In this document: one piece after another, positions 50,606 to 59,859 of the stretch
Layout of the letters: each line of letters starts with the position of its first letter
Numbering within the stretch: the stretch's first letter is position 1
From: Rhodococcus sp. UNC23MFCrub1.1
GTDB lineage: Bacteria; Actinomycetota; Actinomycetes; Mycobacteriales; Mycobacteriaceae
NCBI RefSeq assembly: GCF_000686025.1
Contig: NZ_JMLQ01000002.1
Location: 62,001-126,000, forward strand
Direction: 5' to 3'
DNA: 64,000 bases
Program-made: the position numbers and the translations under genes
Notes under the pieces: generated by a model
Told to the model about the DNA's origin: nothing
Databases searched by the model: none
Seen by the model: only the letters and a program-made list of their open reading frames with translations

Positions 50606-51081
50606 GTCAGGCGGGCGCGCCCCGGCCCGAGATCCGACCAGTCGCCGGTGAACTCCAGCACCGCCAGCGCGGAGGTGGGGTAGCCCCGTCGGATCCACAC
50701 CGCCGCGTCCGACTCCTGATCGTCGGCGAGTTCCAGTGCCGTGAAGGGGATTCCGGGTGCGTGGCCCACCACCAACACGCTGGCCGCCGAGTCGTCTGTC
50801 GCGGTGATCTCGCGGACGATGTCGTCGGGGGAGCCCCCGTAGACGGTGCCCTCGAAGCGCACCGGCGCGTCGACGGCCGTGCGCTCGAGAGTCTGGCGAG
50901 TACGCGTCGCCGTCGAGCAGATCACCGCGTCCACGGCGCCGACGTTCGCCCGGATCCAGTCGCCGGCCGCGGCGGCCTGGCGACGGCCCCGCTCGTCGAG
51001 CGGCCGGTCGTGGTCGTCCACCCCGTCCGGGTACGAGGACTTGCCGTGGCGCATCAGGATCAGGGTGCGGGTGTCGGACAT
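50584..51081 (-). CDS. sixA: SixA-type histidine phosphatase
   Basis: A 165-residue branch-2-like histidine phosphatase. The catalytic RHG is in LILMRHGKSSYP near residue 11 and the second His in LVVGHAPGI near 105. E. coli SixA removes phosphate from phosphohistidine; some actinobacterial relatives act on other phosphoesters. It starts 9 bases after the stop of the glycosyltransferase at 51091, so it is probably the last gene of that operon. Confidence 0.88.
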   Translation of the reverse strand: MSDTRTLILMRHGKSSYPDGVDDHDRPLDERGRRQAAAAGDWIRANVGAVDAVICSTATRTRQTLERTAVDAPVRFEGTVYGGSPDDIVREITATDDSAASVLVVGHAPGIPFTALELADDQESDAAVWIRRGYPTSALAVLEFTGDWSDLGPGRARLTHALRVD

Positions 51082-51090
51082 CGCTCGATG

Positions 51091-51888
51091 CTAGTGCCCG
51101 ACCGGGCGGCGAGCGATGCTGCTGCCCTCGGGCGTCCAGTCGATGTCGCCGCGCTCGCGAAAAGCGTTCAGCCACCCGATCATCGGCCAGTGTCCCCATC
51201 GACCGTGGAAGATGGCGGCGTTGGTCACGATGTCGTCGAGATGCTCGATCGGCGGCGAGGACACGGGGTGCCACTGATGGTGCGCGTGCGCTCCGCCGAC
51301 CCACAGCAGATCCAGACCCGATCGTTCCGCGACGCGGCCGACGTCGGTGTCCTCGCCGCCGTAGCCCGTGTAGTCCTCGCAGAACCCCCCGAGCGTGTGC
51401 CACGTCGCCGACGTGACCGCGAACGACAGCGACCAGAACAGATCCCAGTTCGTTCCGATCTCGACGTGCCCGGGCGCCGGATTCGGGCGCGCCGCATGGG
51501 GATTCGTCCATCCGTCGAGGTCGTCCGGGTACCCACCGGAGACCTCGGGCAGGTAGGTGACCGGCCCGCACAGCACGGCTCCGTCGCGCGCACGACGGAC
51601 GTACCGGTCGATCATCTCGCGGCTCGGGATGCAGTCGACGTCCAGGAAGATCAGCAGATCGGCACCGGCCTCGAGGGCGAGGCGGGCACCCTCGTTGCGC
51701 GCCCGCGCCAGGGGGAGCGCGTCGCCGACGCGGGGAACGACGGCGGTGGCGTCCACGACCGTCGGGTCACCCATCGACACCACGACGTGCAGATCGGCTC
51801 GCCGTGTCGAGCGAGCGAGACCGCGGCGTTGCGCAGCGAGGTGCCCCGCGCGACCCGACACGATGGTCACCACGGCCACCGAAGTCAT
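51091..51888 (-). CDS. GT2-type glycosyltransferase (GT-A fold)
   Basis: A 265-residue glycosyltransferase. It has the family 2 layout: early strand VAVVTIVSGRAGHLA, the metal-binding FLDVDCIPS (DxD-like), and the catalytic C-terminal GYGGEDTDVG region found in galactosyltransferase-like members. No membrane helix is evident. It is fourth in the leftward operon, 30 bases after the preceding gene, across a tandem repeat that contains the start codon. Confidence 0.85.
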   Translation of the reverse strand: MTSVAVVTIVSGRAGHLAAQRRGLARSTRRADLHVVVSMGDPTVVDATAVVPRVGDALPLARARNEGARLALEAGADLLIFLDVDCIPSREMIDRYVRRARDGAVLCGPVTYLPEVSGGYPDDLDGWTNPHAARPNPAPGHVEIGTNWDLFWSLSFAVTSATWHTLGGFCEDYTGYGGEDTDVGRVAERSGLDLLWVGGAHAHHQWHPVSSPPIEHLDDIVTNAAIFHGRWGHWPMIGWLNAFRERGDIDWTPEGSSIARRPVGH

Positions 51889-51921
51889 GTAAGCACCGAC
51901 GTCATGTCCGCACCGACGTCA
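51884..51921. repeat. 17-base tandem repeat at a glycosyltransferase gene junction
   Basis: Units 51884-51900 and 51901-51917 differ at two bases, and a partial third unit begins at 51918. On the minus strand each unit holds TGAC, giving two ATG codons (51906 and 51888) in different frames and containing the TGA of the upstream gene (51921-51919). Confidence 0.75.
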
Positions 51922-52944
51922 CGCCCACACGTCCTCGATCGCCGCTGCCGCACGACGCGCTGCGCCGTCCACCTCGGTCCGTGCCCGGATGTCGCCGGTC
52001 AGCGCACCGGCACGGTTCAGGATCTCGGGCCACCGGTCCGGATCGGGCCACGACTCGAGCGAGATCGCCAGCCCCGCGGCCCCCAGCGCGCGAGTGGTCG
52101 CGAGTTGCTCACCGTGCGGGCGACTCTCGGCCACGACCACCGCGGGCGCACCCGATGCGGCCACGTCGGCCACCGCGTTCTGCCCGCCGTGTGTGACCAC
52201 CACGCCGGCACCGGTCAGCAGCGGCCACACGTCGTCCACCCAGGGGGTGCCTGGCGCGCCGACACCGCGCCAGGTGCGGGTCGGCGTGGCAGCACCCGCT
52301 CGGGCGAGGTGGTCCGGGGTGAGAGCTGAGCCCCCTGCGCCCGCGAGCACGACGACGGACGTCGGGTCGCGGTCGGTTCCGGCGCGGGCACGATCGGCGT
52401 GGGCACTGATCGAGCCGGCGTACACGGTCCTGTCCTCGAACTCGCGCAACCACTCCGGCCGGTACACCGAGGCCGACCACGGAGCGACGATGCGGTCGGC
52501 GACGCGGTAGGCCAGCTGATGGGGCGCATCGGTGCGTTCGCCCGGCATCGCGAACACGACCACCCGAACACCCATGAGTCGCACGAACATCGCAACCTCG
52601 ACGGACACGTCCACGACGACGCATCGGGGGCGAAGCTCGTCCACGAACCGCGCGAGGGCGGCCATGCGGTCGGTCATCCCGGGGACCGAGGTGGGCGCCC
52701 AGTGGACGACCCCGTGAGCGGTGGGGTCGTCCGGATCGTCACCGCCGGCGGGTGTGTCCGGAGCGGGATCGGCGGAGCCGTCGGGTGTGTCGAGAGGAAG
52801 TGTGATCCAGCCCGCGAACGGGTCGATGTCCGACGGCCGGGGCCGCGAGGACAGCACCGTCACCGGCTCGGCGAGCGCCCGTGCGACGGACCGGGCCCGG
52901 GTCAGATGCCCCACGCCGTGGTGGTGGACGTAGTACCCGATCAT
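51919..52944 (-). CDS. GT1/MurG-like glycosyltransferase (GT-B fold)
   Basis: A 341-residue GT-B glycosyltransferase. The N terminus MIGYYVHHHGVGHLTRARS holds the acceptor-side His loop. The C-terminal nucleotide-sugar motif is THGGQNAVADVAASGAPAVV, typical of MurG/UGT-type enzymes. ATG 52944 overlaps the stop of the GT4 gene by 4 bases. The acceptor and sugar are unknown. Confidence 0.87.
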   Translation of the reverse strand: MIGYYVHHHGVGHLTRARSVARALAEPVTVLSSRPRPSDIDPFAGWITLPLDTPDGSADPAPDTPAGGDDPDDPTAHGVVHWAPTSVPGMTDRMAALARFVDELRPRCVVVDVSVEVAMFVRLMGVRVVVFAMPGERTDAPHQLAYRVADRIVAPWSASVYRPEWLREFEDRTVYAGSISAHADRARAGTDRDPTSVVVLAGAGGSALTPDHLARAGAATPTRTWRGVGAPGTPWVDDVWPLLTGAGVVVTHGGQNAVADVAASGAPAVVVAESRPHGEQLATTRALGAAGLAISLESWPDPDRWPEILNRAGALTGDIRARTEVDGAARRAAAAIEDVWA

Positions 52945-54074
52945 GCAGGGACGGCGGCGGTTCGGCCCGACGTCGTCAGCAACTCGCGGTAGAGGTCGAG
53001 ATAGCTGTCCACCATCGTCGCGTCCGAACAGATGCGCTCCGCGCGAGCGCGGGCGTGCGCACGGGGGAGTCGCGCAGCATCTCCGATGGCCCCGGCGAGA
53101 GCGTCGATGTCGTCGGCGGGCACCATGCGGCCGCACGTGTCGTCGAGGATCTCCGGGATGCCGCCGCGACGGAAGGCCGCCACCGGTGTGCCGCACGCGA
53201 GTGCTTCGGCGACCACGAGCCCGTACGGCTCGTCCCACTGCGGCGTCACCAGTGCGACGGCGGCTCCGCCGACCAGATCGGCGAGTTCCTTCTGCATCAG
53301 GTGGCCCTCGTAGGTGACGCCGTCGCCGAGGCGGGGCTCCACCGCCGTCCGGAAGTAGTCGTCGTCGGCTGCCGGTCCGGCGATGCGCAGGTGGTAACCG
53401 GCGCGCCGCGCGGCGTCGATGGCGAGATCGACCCCCTTCTCGGGAACCAACCGGCCCGTCCACACCGCGTACTCGCCCGCCCCGCCGCGATCGCCGGTGC
53501 CCTGGCCGAACGGCCACCGTTCGAGCGGGATCCCGTTGGGAACCACGGGGATCGGACCCGCGACGGGTAGCCACTGCCGCGCCGTGTACTCGCTCACCGC
53601 GGCGTACCCGGTGTTCGGATTGAGCGGCACCGCGGCCGCCGACTCCAGCCAGGCGAGCGGTGGCGTGTGCAGCGTCGTGAGCATGGGGACCGGCACCATC
53701 GAGGACATCGCGATGGGCAGGTAGTGGAGGCTGTGATTGTGGATCACGTCGAACGACTGTGCCAGGGGCCCGGCCAGTTCGAGCATGACCGACAGATAGG
53801 CGTGATGCTCGTGCACCACCCACGACGGTCCCATGTGTTCGGTCCGCGCGTGCGGACTCATCTGGAACGTGTGGACGTCGATGACGTCGTGCGCGACGTC
53901 GGTCGACGTGCCTTCGGCACCGAAGAGCGTGACGCGATGGCCGCGCTCGGTGAGGGCATGGGCGAGATGCCACACGTGTGCCTCGAGGCCACCCGCGAAC
54001 GGTTGCGCGATGGGGAAGCGCGACGATCCGAGAAGGGCGATGCGCAGTGGACGTGCGGTGGCGGCGACCGTCAT
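52941..54074 (-). CDS. GT4-type glycosyltransferase
   Basis: A 377-residue GT-B enzyme of family 4. It has the N-terminal glycine loop FAGGLEAHVWHLAHAL, GRLVPEKGVDLAIDAAR at the start of the C-terminal domain and the E-x7-E motif region EPYGLVVAEALACGTPV. Both ends overlap neighbours by 4 bases (ATGA), so the three GT genes 54071-55168, 52941-54074 and 51919-52944 are tightly coupled. Confidence 0.9.
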   Translation of the reverse strand: MTVAATARPLRIALLGSSRFPIAQPFAGGLEAHVWHLAHALTERGHRVTLFGAEGTSTDVAHDVIDVHTFQMSPHARTEHMGPSWVVHEHHAYLSVMLELAGPLAQSFDVIHNHSLHYLPIAMSSMVPVPMLTTLHTPPLAWLESAAAVPLNPNTGYAAVSEYTARQWLPVAGPIPVVPNGIPLERWPFGQGTGDRGGAGEYAVWTGRLVPEKGVDLAIDAARRAGYHLRIAGPAADDDYFRTAVEPRLGDGVTYEGHLMQKELADLVGGAAVALVTPQWDEPYGLVVAEALACGTPVAAFRRGGIPEILDDTCGRMVPADDIDALAGAIGDAARLPRAHARARAERICSDATMVDSYLDLYRELLTTSGRTAAVPA

Positions 54075-55168
54075 ACGAGCACGGCTCCGTCCGCGCGGCC
54101 CGAGGCGACGGGTGCGGACAGGGCACGGTAGAGCGCGGCGTGCTCGGCGGCGATCGCGCTCTGCTGATGGCGTCGGTAGTCGGCGAAGTCCGGGCCGGTC
54201 GGCTCGGTGCGCAGCGCCTCGCCCACCGCGGCATCGAGCGACGCGGGATCGAAGAGGCCGGGTCCGAACACGAAGGTGGGGCACGGGAACTGATCGGCGA
54301 AGTGGCCGATGTCCGGGACGACGGGGACGACGCCGAGGTCGCGGCACGCCTCCATCCAGCCAGAGTGCGTACCGAAGCGGTACGGAAGCACGGACACGTC
54401 GATCTCGGACAGGTACTGCCACAGCTCCGCGTCGGTGAACCGACGATGCACCCGCACGTCGACGTCCGGGTGATCACGGAAGGCCAGCAATCGCTCGCCG
54501 CGCTCCGGTGCGTACCAGTGGCTCGTGTGGTCGAACACGTCGTCGTCGATGTCGAGACGCACCACGGCGTCGCGTGCCGACGCGGCCGCCACGACGGTCG
54601 CCATGACCGCCTCGGGATCGAGGTTCGCGCGCAACGACTTGGCGTGCACGGCGACGACTGCGCGCTCGTGCGCCGTGGTGTCGCGTGCGGTGATGACGTC
54701 GAGCGGTGCGACGTGCGGATGCGGGATCACCATTGCCGAGCGGCCCCACAGACGTTCGATCTCCCGAGCGGCGCGGTCGGTCAGCGTGATGACGGCGGCC
54801 GCGGCGGGGACGAGGACGTCGAGCTGGGACCGGTGCATGTCGAGCTCGGCGAAGTGTGGATTGTGCAGGTCGTGCACCGTGAGAACCAGGGGGGTCGACG
54901 ACTCGCGCAGCACGGAGACGACGTCGGCGAGACGGTCCGGTGTGGCGGCGTCGAAGCCGAAGTGCAGGTGCACCACGTCGATGTCGTCGATGTGCGCGCG
55001 GAGATAGTCGGGCTCGAGCAGGCGCGGCGGCCACCACTGCCCGGGCGTGGTCGCCTCGAGGGGCCGGGGATCGTCGAGCAGAAGAATGTCGTCGCCCGTG
55101 GCGACGACAGCGGCGACGTACGGGTGCGCAGCAGGGATGGATGCGACGGCGATCACGGCTCGGGTCAT
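54071..55168 (-). CDS. Glycosyltransferase, GT-B type (first gene of leftward operon)
   Basis: A 365-residue protein with GT-B features: VVHLHFGFDAATPDRLADVV, VLTVHDLHNPHF and a C-terminal VSVLPYRFGTHSGWMEACRD with a donor-site pattern. The ATG at 55168 is the conserved start but lacks a well-spaced binding site (GAGAGG abuts it). GTG 55186 is an in-frame alternative. It diverges from the WcbI-like gene over 182 bases. Confidence 0.78.
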   Translation of the reverse strand: MTRAVIAVASIPAAHPYVAAVVATGDDILLLDDPRPLEATTPGQWWPPRLLEPDYLRAHIDDIDVVHLHFGFDAATPDRLADVVSVLRESSTPLVLTVHDLHNPHFAELDMHRSQLDVLVPAAAAVITLTDRAAREIERLWGRSAMVIPHPHVAPLDVITARDTTAHERAVVAVHAKSLRANLDPEAVMATVVAAASARDAVVRLDIDDDVFDHTSHWYAPERGERLLAFRDHPDVDVRVHRRFTDAELWQYLSEIDVSVLPYRFGTHSGWMEACRDLGVVPVVPDIGHFADQFPCPTFVFGPGLFDPASLDAAVGEALRTEPTGPDFADYRRHQQSAIAAEHAALYRALSAPVASGRADGAVLV

Positions 55169-55350
55169 CCTCTCGGGGGCAGACACGCGCGCCCGAGGGG
55201 TGGGCAGGGCGGCACGGGTGTACGAACAGGGATCGGGCCGCCTTCTGGACCACGACAAAAGAGGAATGCCCCGGGGGGCTCGTCCACAAACGCGGTGTCG
55301 TGCAGGTCTCTCACCGCTTCGCCTGCGCGCTGTCCGGGTAACCCGACGTC

Positions 55351-56304
55351 ATGCCTCACTCTGCGTCGACCGAGCCGGACGGCCGGACGCGTCACTACGG
55401 CGAGTTCTACGGTCTCGACCCGGTGCCCGACGATCCACCGCTGTGGATCGTGCTCGGGAACTGCCAGGCCGAGGCCGTGCGAGTGATGCTCGACGAGGTG
55501 CCGGACGCGCCGTTCCGGACCGTGCGCATGCCGCCGGTGCACGAACTCGACTCGGCCGACGTGCGGCACCTCGCCGAGCTGGCCGGCCGGGCCTCGGTGT
55601 TGCTGGCGCAGCCGGTTCGCGACGACTACCGCGACCTGCCGATCGGGACGAACCAGGTGGCGTCGATGCTGCCGGAGCACGCCCGGGTCGTGCGGTGGCC
55701 GGTCTTCCGGTACAGCGGGCTGTACCCGTTCCAGGTGATCGTGCGGCACCCGAGCGACCCGTCGGCGTCTCCCGCCGGCGCTCCGTACCACGATCTGCGC
55801 ACGGTGCTCGTGGCCGCAGGCAGGGTGGCATCCGAGGAGTGGCGCGCCGCTCCCGTCGCCCCTGACGCGCTGCGCGCGAACGCCGAGGCGAGCATCGCCG
55901 AACTCGCACGACGCGAGCGCCGGGACTGCGACGTCGCGATCTCGGACGTCCTGACCGCCCACGGAGCGGACGCCGCACACACGATCAACCACCCCGGCAA
56001 TCCGGTGCTGCTCGAGCTGGCCACGCGCATCCTGTCGGCAGCCGGTGTCGACGCTGCGGCGGCGGATCCGGGCCGCGTACTGCTCGATTCGGTGCACACG
56101 CCGCTGGAGTCCGCTGTCATCGACGCGCTCGGCCTCGGCGCCGCGCCCCGGCCGGACTGGGTGATCGGCGGCTCCGTCGTCGATGCCGAGGACATTCACC
56201 GTCGCCAACTGCAGTGGTACGCGGAGCATCCCGCGTTCGTGGACGCCGCGCTCACCCGACACGCGGACACACTCTCGCTGCTGCTACCGGAGGTCGACTC
56301 GTGA
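55351..56304 (+). CDS. WcbI-domain protein (polysaccharide biosynthesis, putative acetyltransferase)
   Basis: A 317-residue protein whose N-terminal half fits WcbI, a fold found in capsule loci and suggested to acetylate polysaccharides. The signature GNCQAEAVRVMLDEV is at about residues 36-50. ATG 55351 lacks a clear binding site. Its stop overlaps the next gene's GTG by 4 bases. The C-terminal half is less clear. It heads the rightward operon of the locus. Confidence 0.8.
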   Translation: MPHSASTEPDGRTRHYGEFYGLDPVPDDPPLWIVLGNCQAEAVRVMLDEVPDAPFRTVRMPPVHELDSADVRHLAELAGRASVLLAQPVRDDYRDLPIGTNQVASMLPEHARVVRWPVFRYSGLYPFQVIVRHPSDPSASPAGAPYHDLRTVLVAAGRVASEEWRAAPVAPDALRANAEASIAELARRERRDCDVAISDVLTAHGADAAHTINHPGNPVLLELATRILSAAGVDAAAADPGRVLLDSVHTPLESAVIDALGLGAAPRPDWVIGGSVVDAEDIHRRQLQWYAEHPAFVDAALTRHADTLSLLLPEVDS

Positions 56305-57299
56305 CGTCGGTCGCGCATCTCGTCATCGGTCCCGAGCGACACGGGGTGGTGCAGTTCGCGCTGCGCATCCGCGACGGCATCATCGACGCCGGTCTCGAGT
56401 CGACGCTCCTGCGTCACGAGTCCGCGACTGACGTCACGTCGATTCCGGACGTCGACGTCGTGCACCTGCACGTCACGGACCGATTGTTCGGGTCACCGGC
56501 GACGGCTGCGGCCGGGGTGGTCGAGGACCTGGCGCGGCGCATCCACGCGTCGGGCTCCGCATTCGTGGTGACGCTGCACGATCTGCCGCAGCCGTCCGAC
56601 GGCCGATCCGCGTCCGCGCGCGTCGAGTGCTACCGACGGGTGGTCGCGTGCGCGGACACCGTGATCGTCAGCAGCGAGCACGAACGAGACCTGTCGCGCG
56701 AGGCCGGTATCGGTACCCCGTCCGTCGTGATCCCGCTTCCCGTGGCGACGGGGGCCGGCATCCGCACGGACAGCGGCGAGGTGACCGTCGGCGTCCTCGG
56801 GTTCCTGTACCCGGGCAAGGGACACGCCGAGGTGCTGGACGCGCTGCCCCCGGGCGCGCACCTGCTGGCACTGGGAACGCCGTCGCCGGGACACGATCAT
56901 CTGGTCGACGAGCTGACCGAGTCCGCAGCGGCACACGGCACCACCGTGCGTGTCACCGGCTACATCGACGACGCCGACCTTCCGGTCGAACTCGGCCGCG
57001 TCACCGTTCCCGTGGCGCATCATCGGCACATGTCCGCGTCCGGGTCGATCAACACCTGGATCGAGCACGGCCGTCGACCGCTGGTGGTGGCCGGCGCGTA
57101 CACCCGTGAGTTCGCCCGGCGCTCGCCCGGCACCGTGACCCTGTACGAGGAGGACCGTCTCGCCGAGGCGCTGGCCGACGCGGCGGGTGACCCCGAGTCG
57201 ACGCGGCTGGAGGACGGGGTCGTCGCGCACCCCACGCGCGTGGAGGTCGGCGCCGCGCACGTGCGGGTGTACGCGGAGTCGGTCGTGGTGCACGCGTGA
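56301..57299 (+). CDS. Glycosyltransferase, GT-B type
   Basis: A 332-residue protein with a GT-B look: HGVVQFALRIRDGI near the start, VVHLHVTDRLF and VTLHDLPQP for the N-terminal domain, then VGVLGFLYPGKGH and INTWIEHGRRPLVVAG in the C-terminal domain. The GTG at 56301 has CCGGAGG upstream at good spacing. It overlaps both neighbours by 4 bases. Substrate unknown. Confidence 0.8.
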   Translation: MTSVAHLVIGPERHGVVQFALRIRDGIIDAGLESTLLRHESATDVTSIPDVDVVHLHVTDRLFGSPATAAAGVVEDLARRIHASGSAFVVTLHDLPQPSDGRSASARVECYRRVVACADTVIVSSEHERDLSREAGIGTPSVVIPLPVATGAGIRTDSGEVTVGVLGFLYPGKGHAEVLDALPPGAHLLALGTPSPGHDHLVDELTESAAAHGTTVRVTGYIDDADLPVELGRVTVPVAHHRHMSASGSINTWIEHGRRPLVVAGAYTREFARRSPGTVTLYEEDRLAEALADAAGDPESTRLEDGVVAHPTRVEVGAAHVRVYAESVVVHA

Positions 57300-58627
57300 T
57301 CACCACCGCCGTCACCACCCCGCTCGGCCACGCGGTGCCCGGAAACAGGTGGGACCTGCTGCGCGACATCGATGCTCCGCGCCCGTCGGTCAGCGTCGTC
57401 GTGCCCTATTTCGAGCAGCAACGGTCGCTGGATCTGGTTCTCGCGGCGCTCGAGCAGCAGACGTACCGTGCGTTCGAGGTGATCGTCGCGGACGACGGCT
57501 CGGCCACGGCGCCGCTCGTCCGCAGTGCGCTCGACGTCACGGTGGTCTCGCAGGAGGACCGTGGCTTCCGCGCCGCCGCGGCGCGCAATCTCGGGGCCCG
57601 TGCCGCGTCCGGTGACGTGCTTTGTTTCCTCGACGCCGACACGGTTCCCGAGCCCGGGTACCTCCAGGCGCTCGTGCGTCTGCCGTCGCTGGTTCCCGAT
57701 GCGCTCACCGTCGGTCGACGGCGACACGCGGACCTGTCCGCGCTGGGCCGACTTCCGGGGCCGGACGACGAGATCCTCGACGAGCCGCGCTGGTTGATCG
57801 ACGCGTACCGCGGTTCGCGCGATCTGCTCGATGCCGATCATCGCTCCTATCGCCACGTCATCAGCGCGGTGATGTGTTGCACCGCAGCATTCTTCGAGGA
57901 GATCGGCGGCTTCGACGAGTCGTTCGGCGGATACGGCGGCGAGGACTGGGAGCTGGCCAATCGCGCCTACCTCGCCGGCGCCCTGATCGCGCACGTGCCG
58001 GACGCCGTCGCCTGGCACGACGGTCCCGACTGGGCCGGCCGACCCGGTGAGCAACGCACCGAGCAGAAGAACACGGAGGCCCTGTCCCTGCTTCCACTCG
58101 TCACCGACCCCGCTGCGCGCACCCACGGCGTCCGGTACGCCGTTCCCGACCTCACGGCCGTCGTGCACGCCGACGGGCACAGTGCCGCATCGCTGTTGGT
58201 GACGGTGGGATCGGTGCTCGCGCAGGGGGACGTCACCGTGTGGGTGGACGGGACGGACGCCGCGGATCTCGTCGCGTCGTGGCGGACCGACGACCCGCGA
58301 ATCCGCCTCGGTGTCCCCGGCGGCGACGACGTACGGCGCAGCCGCTTCGGGCTCGACCTCGTCGGTCCGGTCGTCCTGGCCCCGGATGCAGCGCGGACGC
58401 TGGCGGCGTCGACGCCTCCGCAAGGCCCCGGTCTGGTGCGGTCGACCGTGCCCGGCGGCAGTGTGGAGTGGTGGTCGTGGCGCGCCGTGCGCCGGGCCCG
58501 CCGGTGGGCCGACGCACTGGATCGCACCCCGCAGCAGGCCCTCGCCGACCTGTTCGGCATCACGGACGTACCGGCCGACGAGGTCGGCATCGCCGCGGGT
58601 CCGCATCAGCCGGACCTGTCGTGGTGA
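57296..58627 (+). CDS. GT2-type glycosyltransferase with extra C-terminal domain
   Basis: A 443-residue GT-A enzyme. Early motifs are VSVVVPYFEQQRSLDL and VIVADDGSATAP; LCFLDADTVPEPGYL holds the DxD metal site; and GGYGGEDWELANRA matches the galactosyltransferase-type C-terminal catalytic part. About 150 residues follow that do not match the family core and may recognise acceptor or partner. The GTG overlaps the preceding TGA by 4 bases. Confidence 0.85.
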   Translation: MITTAVTTPLGHAVPGNRWDLLRDIDAPRPSVSVVVPYFEQQRSLDLVLAALEQQTYRAFEVIVADDGSATAPLVRSALDVTVVSQEDRGFRAAAARNLGARAASGDVLCFLDADTVPEPGYLQALVRLPSLVPDALTVGRRRHADLSALGRLPGPDDEILDEPRWLIDAYRGSRDLLDADHRSYRHVISAVMCCTAAFFEEIGGFDESFGGYGGEDWELANRAYLAGALIAHVPDAVAWHDGPDWAGRPGEQRTEQKNTEALSLLPLVTDPAARTHGVRYAVPDLTAVVHADGHSAASLLVTVGSVLAQGDVTVWVDGTDAADLVASWRTDDPRIRLGVPGGDDVRRSRFGLDLVGPVVLAPDAARTLAASTPPQGPGLVRSTVPGGSVEWWSWRAVRRARRWADALDRTPQQALADLFGITDVPADEVGIAAGPHQPDLSW

Positions 58628-58667
58628 GACCCCCGAACCATTCGAGTCACAGGACACCGGAGGCATC

Positions 58668-59858
58668 ATGACCACCGAGCACGACATCGTCATCATCGGC
58701 GGGGGCAACGCGGGCATCAGCGCCGCCGCCCGTTTCCTGAACAAGGGCGTCTCCGACGTGGTGGTCATCGAACCGCAGGAGGTGCACACCTATCGGCCGC
58801 TGCTGTCCTACGTCGGCGGCGGGCAGGCGTCCCTCGCGTCCGCGCAGCGCTCCCAGCGCTCGGTGACACCGAAAGGCTGTACCTGGATCCAGGAGCGTGT
58901 CGTCTCGGTGGACACCGTGACGCGGACGGTGCGCACCGAGTCGGGCACGGAGGTGCGCTACCGCGACCTCGTCGTGGGATCCGGTCTCGTGCCCGATCAC
59001 GACGCACTGCCCGGAATCGACGCGGCGCTGGCGTCGTCGTCGGTGGCGAGCAACTACCTCGACGAGGCGACGCGTACCTGGCACCTCGTGCAGACGATGC
59101 GTCCCGACGGGCACGCCGTCTTCACGGTTCCTCGTGCGCCGGTGAGCTGCACCGGCACCACCATCAAGCCGCTGTTCCTCGCCGCCGCGCACTGGCGGAA
59201 GGTGGGTGCCGCGCCGTCGATGACGCTGGTGGTCGACCGCCCGGATCTCGTGGGAGTGCCGGCGCTCGACGCCCGGCTGCGGAAGTACCTGCGGGAGCTG
59301 GATGTCCGAGTGCTTCACCGCACCGCCGTGACGGCGCTCGCGCCGGGCGAGCGATCGATCACGGTGACCGGCGCGGACGGTCGCACCGAGCGGATCGGCT
59401 ACGACATGCTGCATCTGGTGCCGCCCTACCGCGGACCGCGGTGGGTCGAGGAGACCGGCCTGGCGAGCGCTGATCCCGGCACGCACGCAGTGGTGGACGT
59501 GGATCCGCGGACCTTCCGGCACCGCACACACGAGGGCGTGTGGGCCGTGGGCGACGGCGCGTCCATCGACACCGATCCCTCGGGCGGCGGACTACGGCGC
59601 CAGGTGTCGATCCTCGTCGACAACGTGCTGGCGCAACGATCGAACGAGGCGCTGGGGGAGTACGACGGCTACACCGTGGCGCCGATCCCGGTGGACGCGC
59701 GGCGTCTCATCGCGGCCGAGTTCGATCGCACCGGCGAGATCACGTCGTCGTTGCCGTCGTTCCTGGACCCGCTGAAGCCCCGTCGGCTCTCGTGGGCGGG
59801 CGACCGGTTCGGCCTGCCGTTCACGTACTGGCACCTGTTGCTGAAGGGCCATCTCTGA
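58668..59858 (+). CDS. SQR-like FAD-dependent oxidoreductase lacking one redox cysteine
   Basis: A 396-residue flavoprotein of the sulfide:quinone oxidoreductase group. FAD loop IIGGGNAGISAA at 9-20. The SQR active-site Cys is kept as Cys161 in APVSCTGTTIKPLFL. The usual GYTSCP near the C terminus is GYTVAP here, so the second cysteine is missing. The membrane-binding tail (FTYWHLLLKGHL) is kept. CGGAGG precedes ATG 58668. It follows the GT2 gene by 40 bases and could be cotranscribed. It may be a quinone reductase with another donor. Confidence 0.85.
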   Translation: MTTEHDIVIIGGGNAGISAAARFLNKGVSDVVVIEPQEVHTYRPLLSYVGGGQASLASAQRSQRSVTPKGCTWIQERVVSVDTVTRTVRTESGTEVRYRDLVVGSGLVPDHDALPGIDAALASSSVASNYLDEATRTWHLVQTMRPDGHAVFTVPRAPVSCTGTTIKPLFLAAAHWRKVGAAPSMTLVVDRPDLVGVPALDARLRKYLRELDVRVLHRTAVTALAPGERSITVTGADGRTERIGYDMLHLVPPYRGPRWVEETGLASADPGTHAVVDVDPRTFRHRTHEGVWAVGDGASIDTDPSGGGLRRQVSILVDNVLAQRSNEALGEYDGYTVAPIPVDARRLIAAEFDRTGEITSSLPSFLDPLKPRRLSWAGDRFGLPFTYWHLLLKGHL

Positions 59859-59859
59859 G

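Noticed and set aside
58668..59858. Naming the flavoprotein sulfide:quinone oxidoreductase
   Set aside because: One redox cysteine of that enzyme is absent, so only an SQR-like label is justified.
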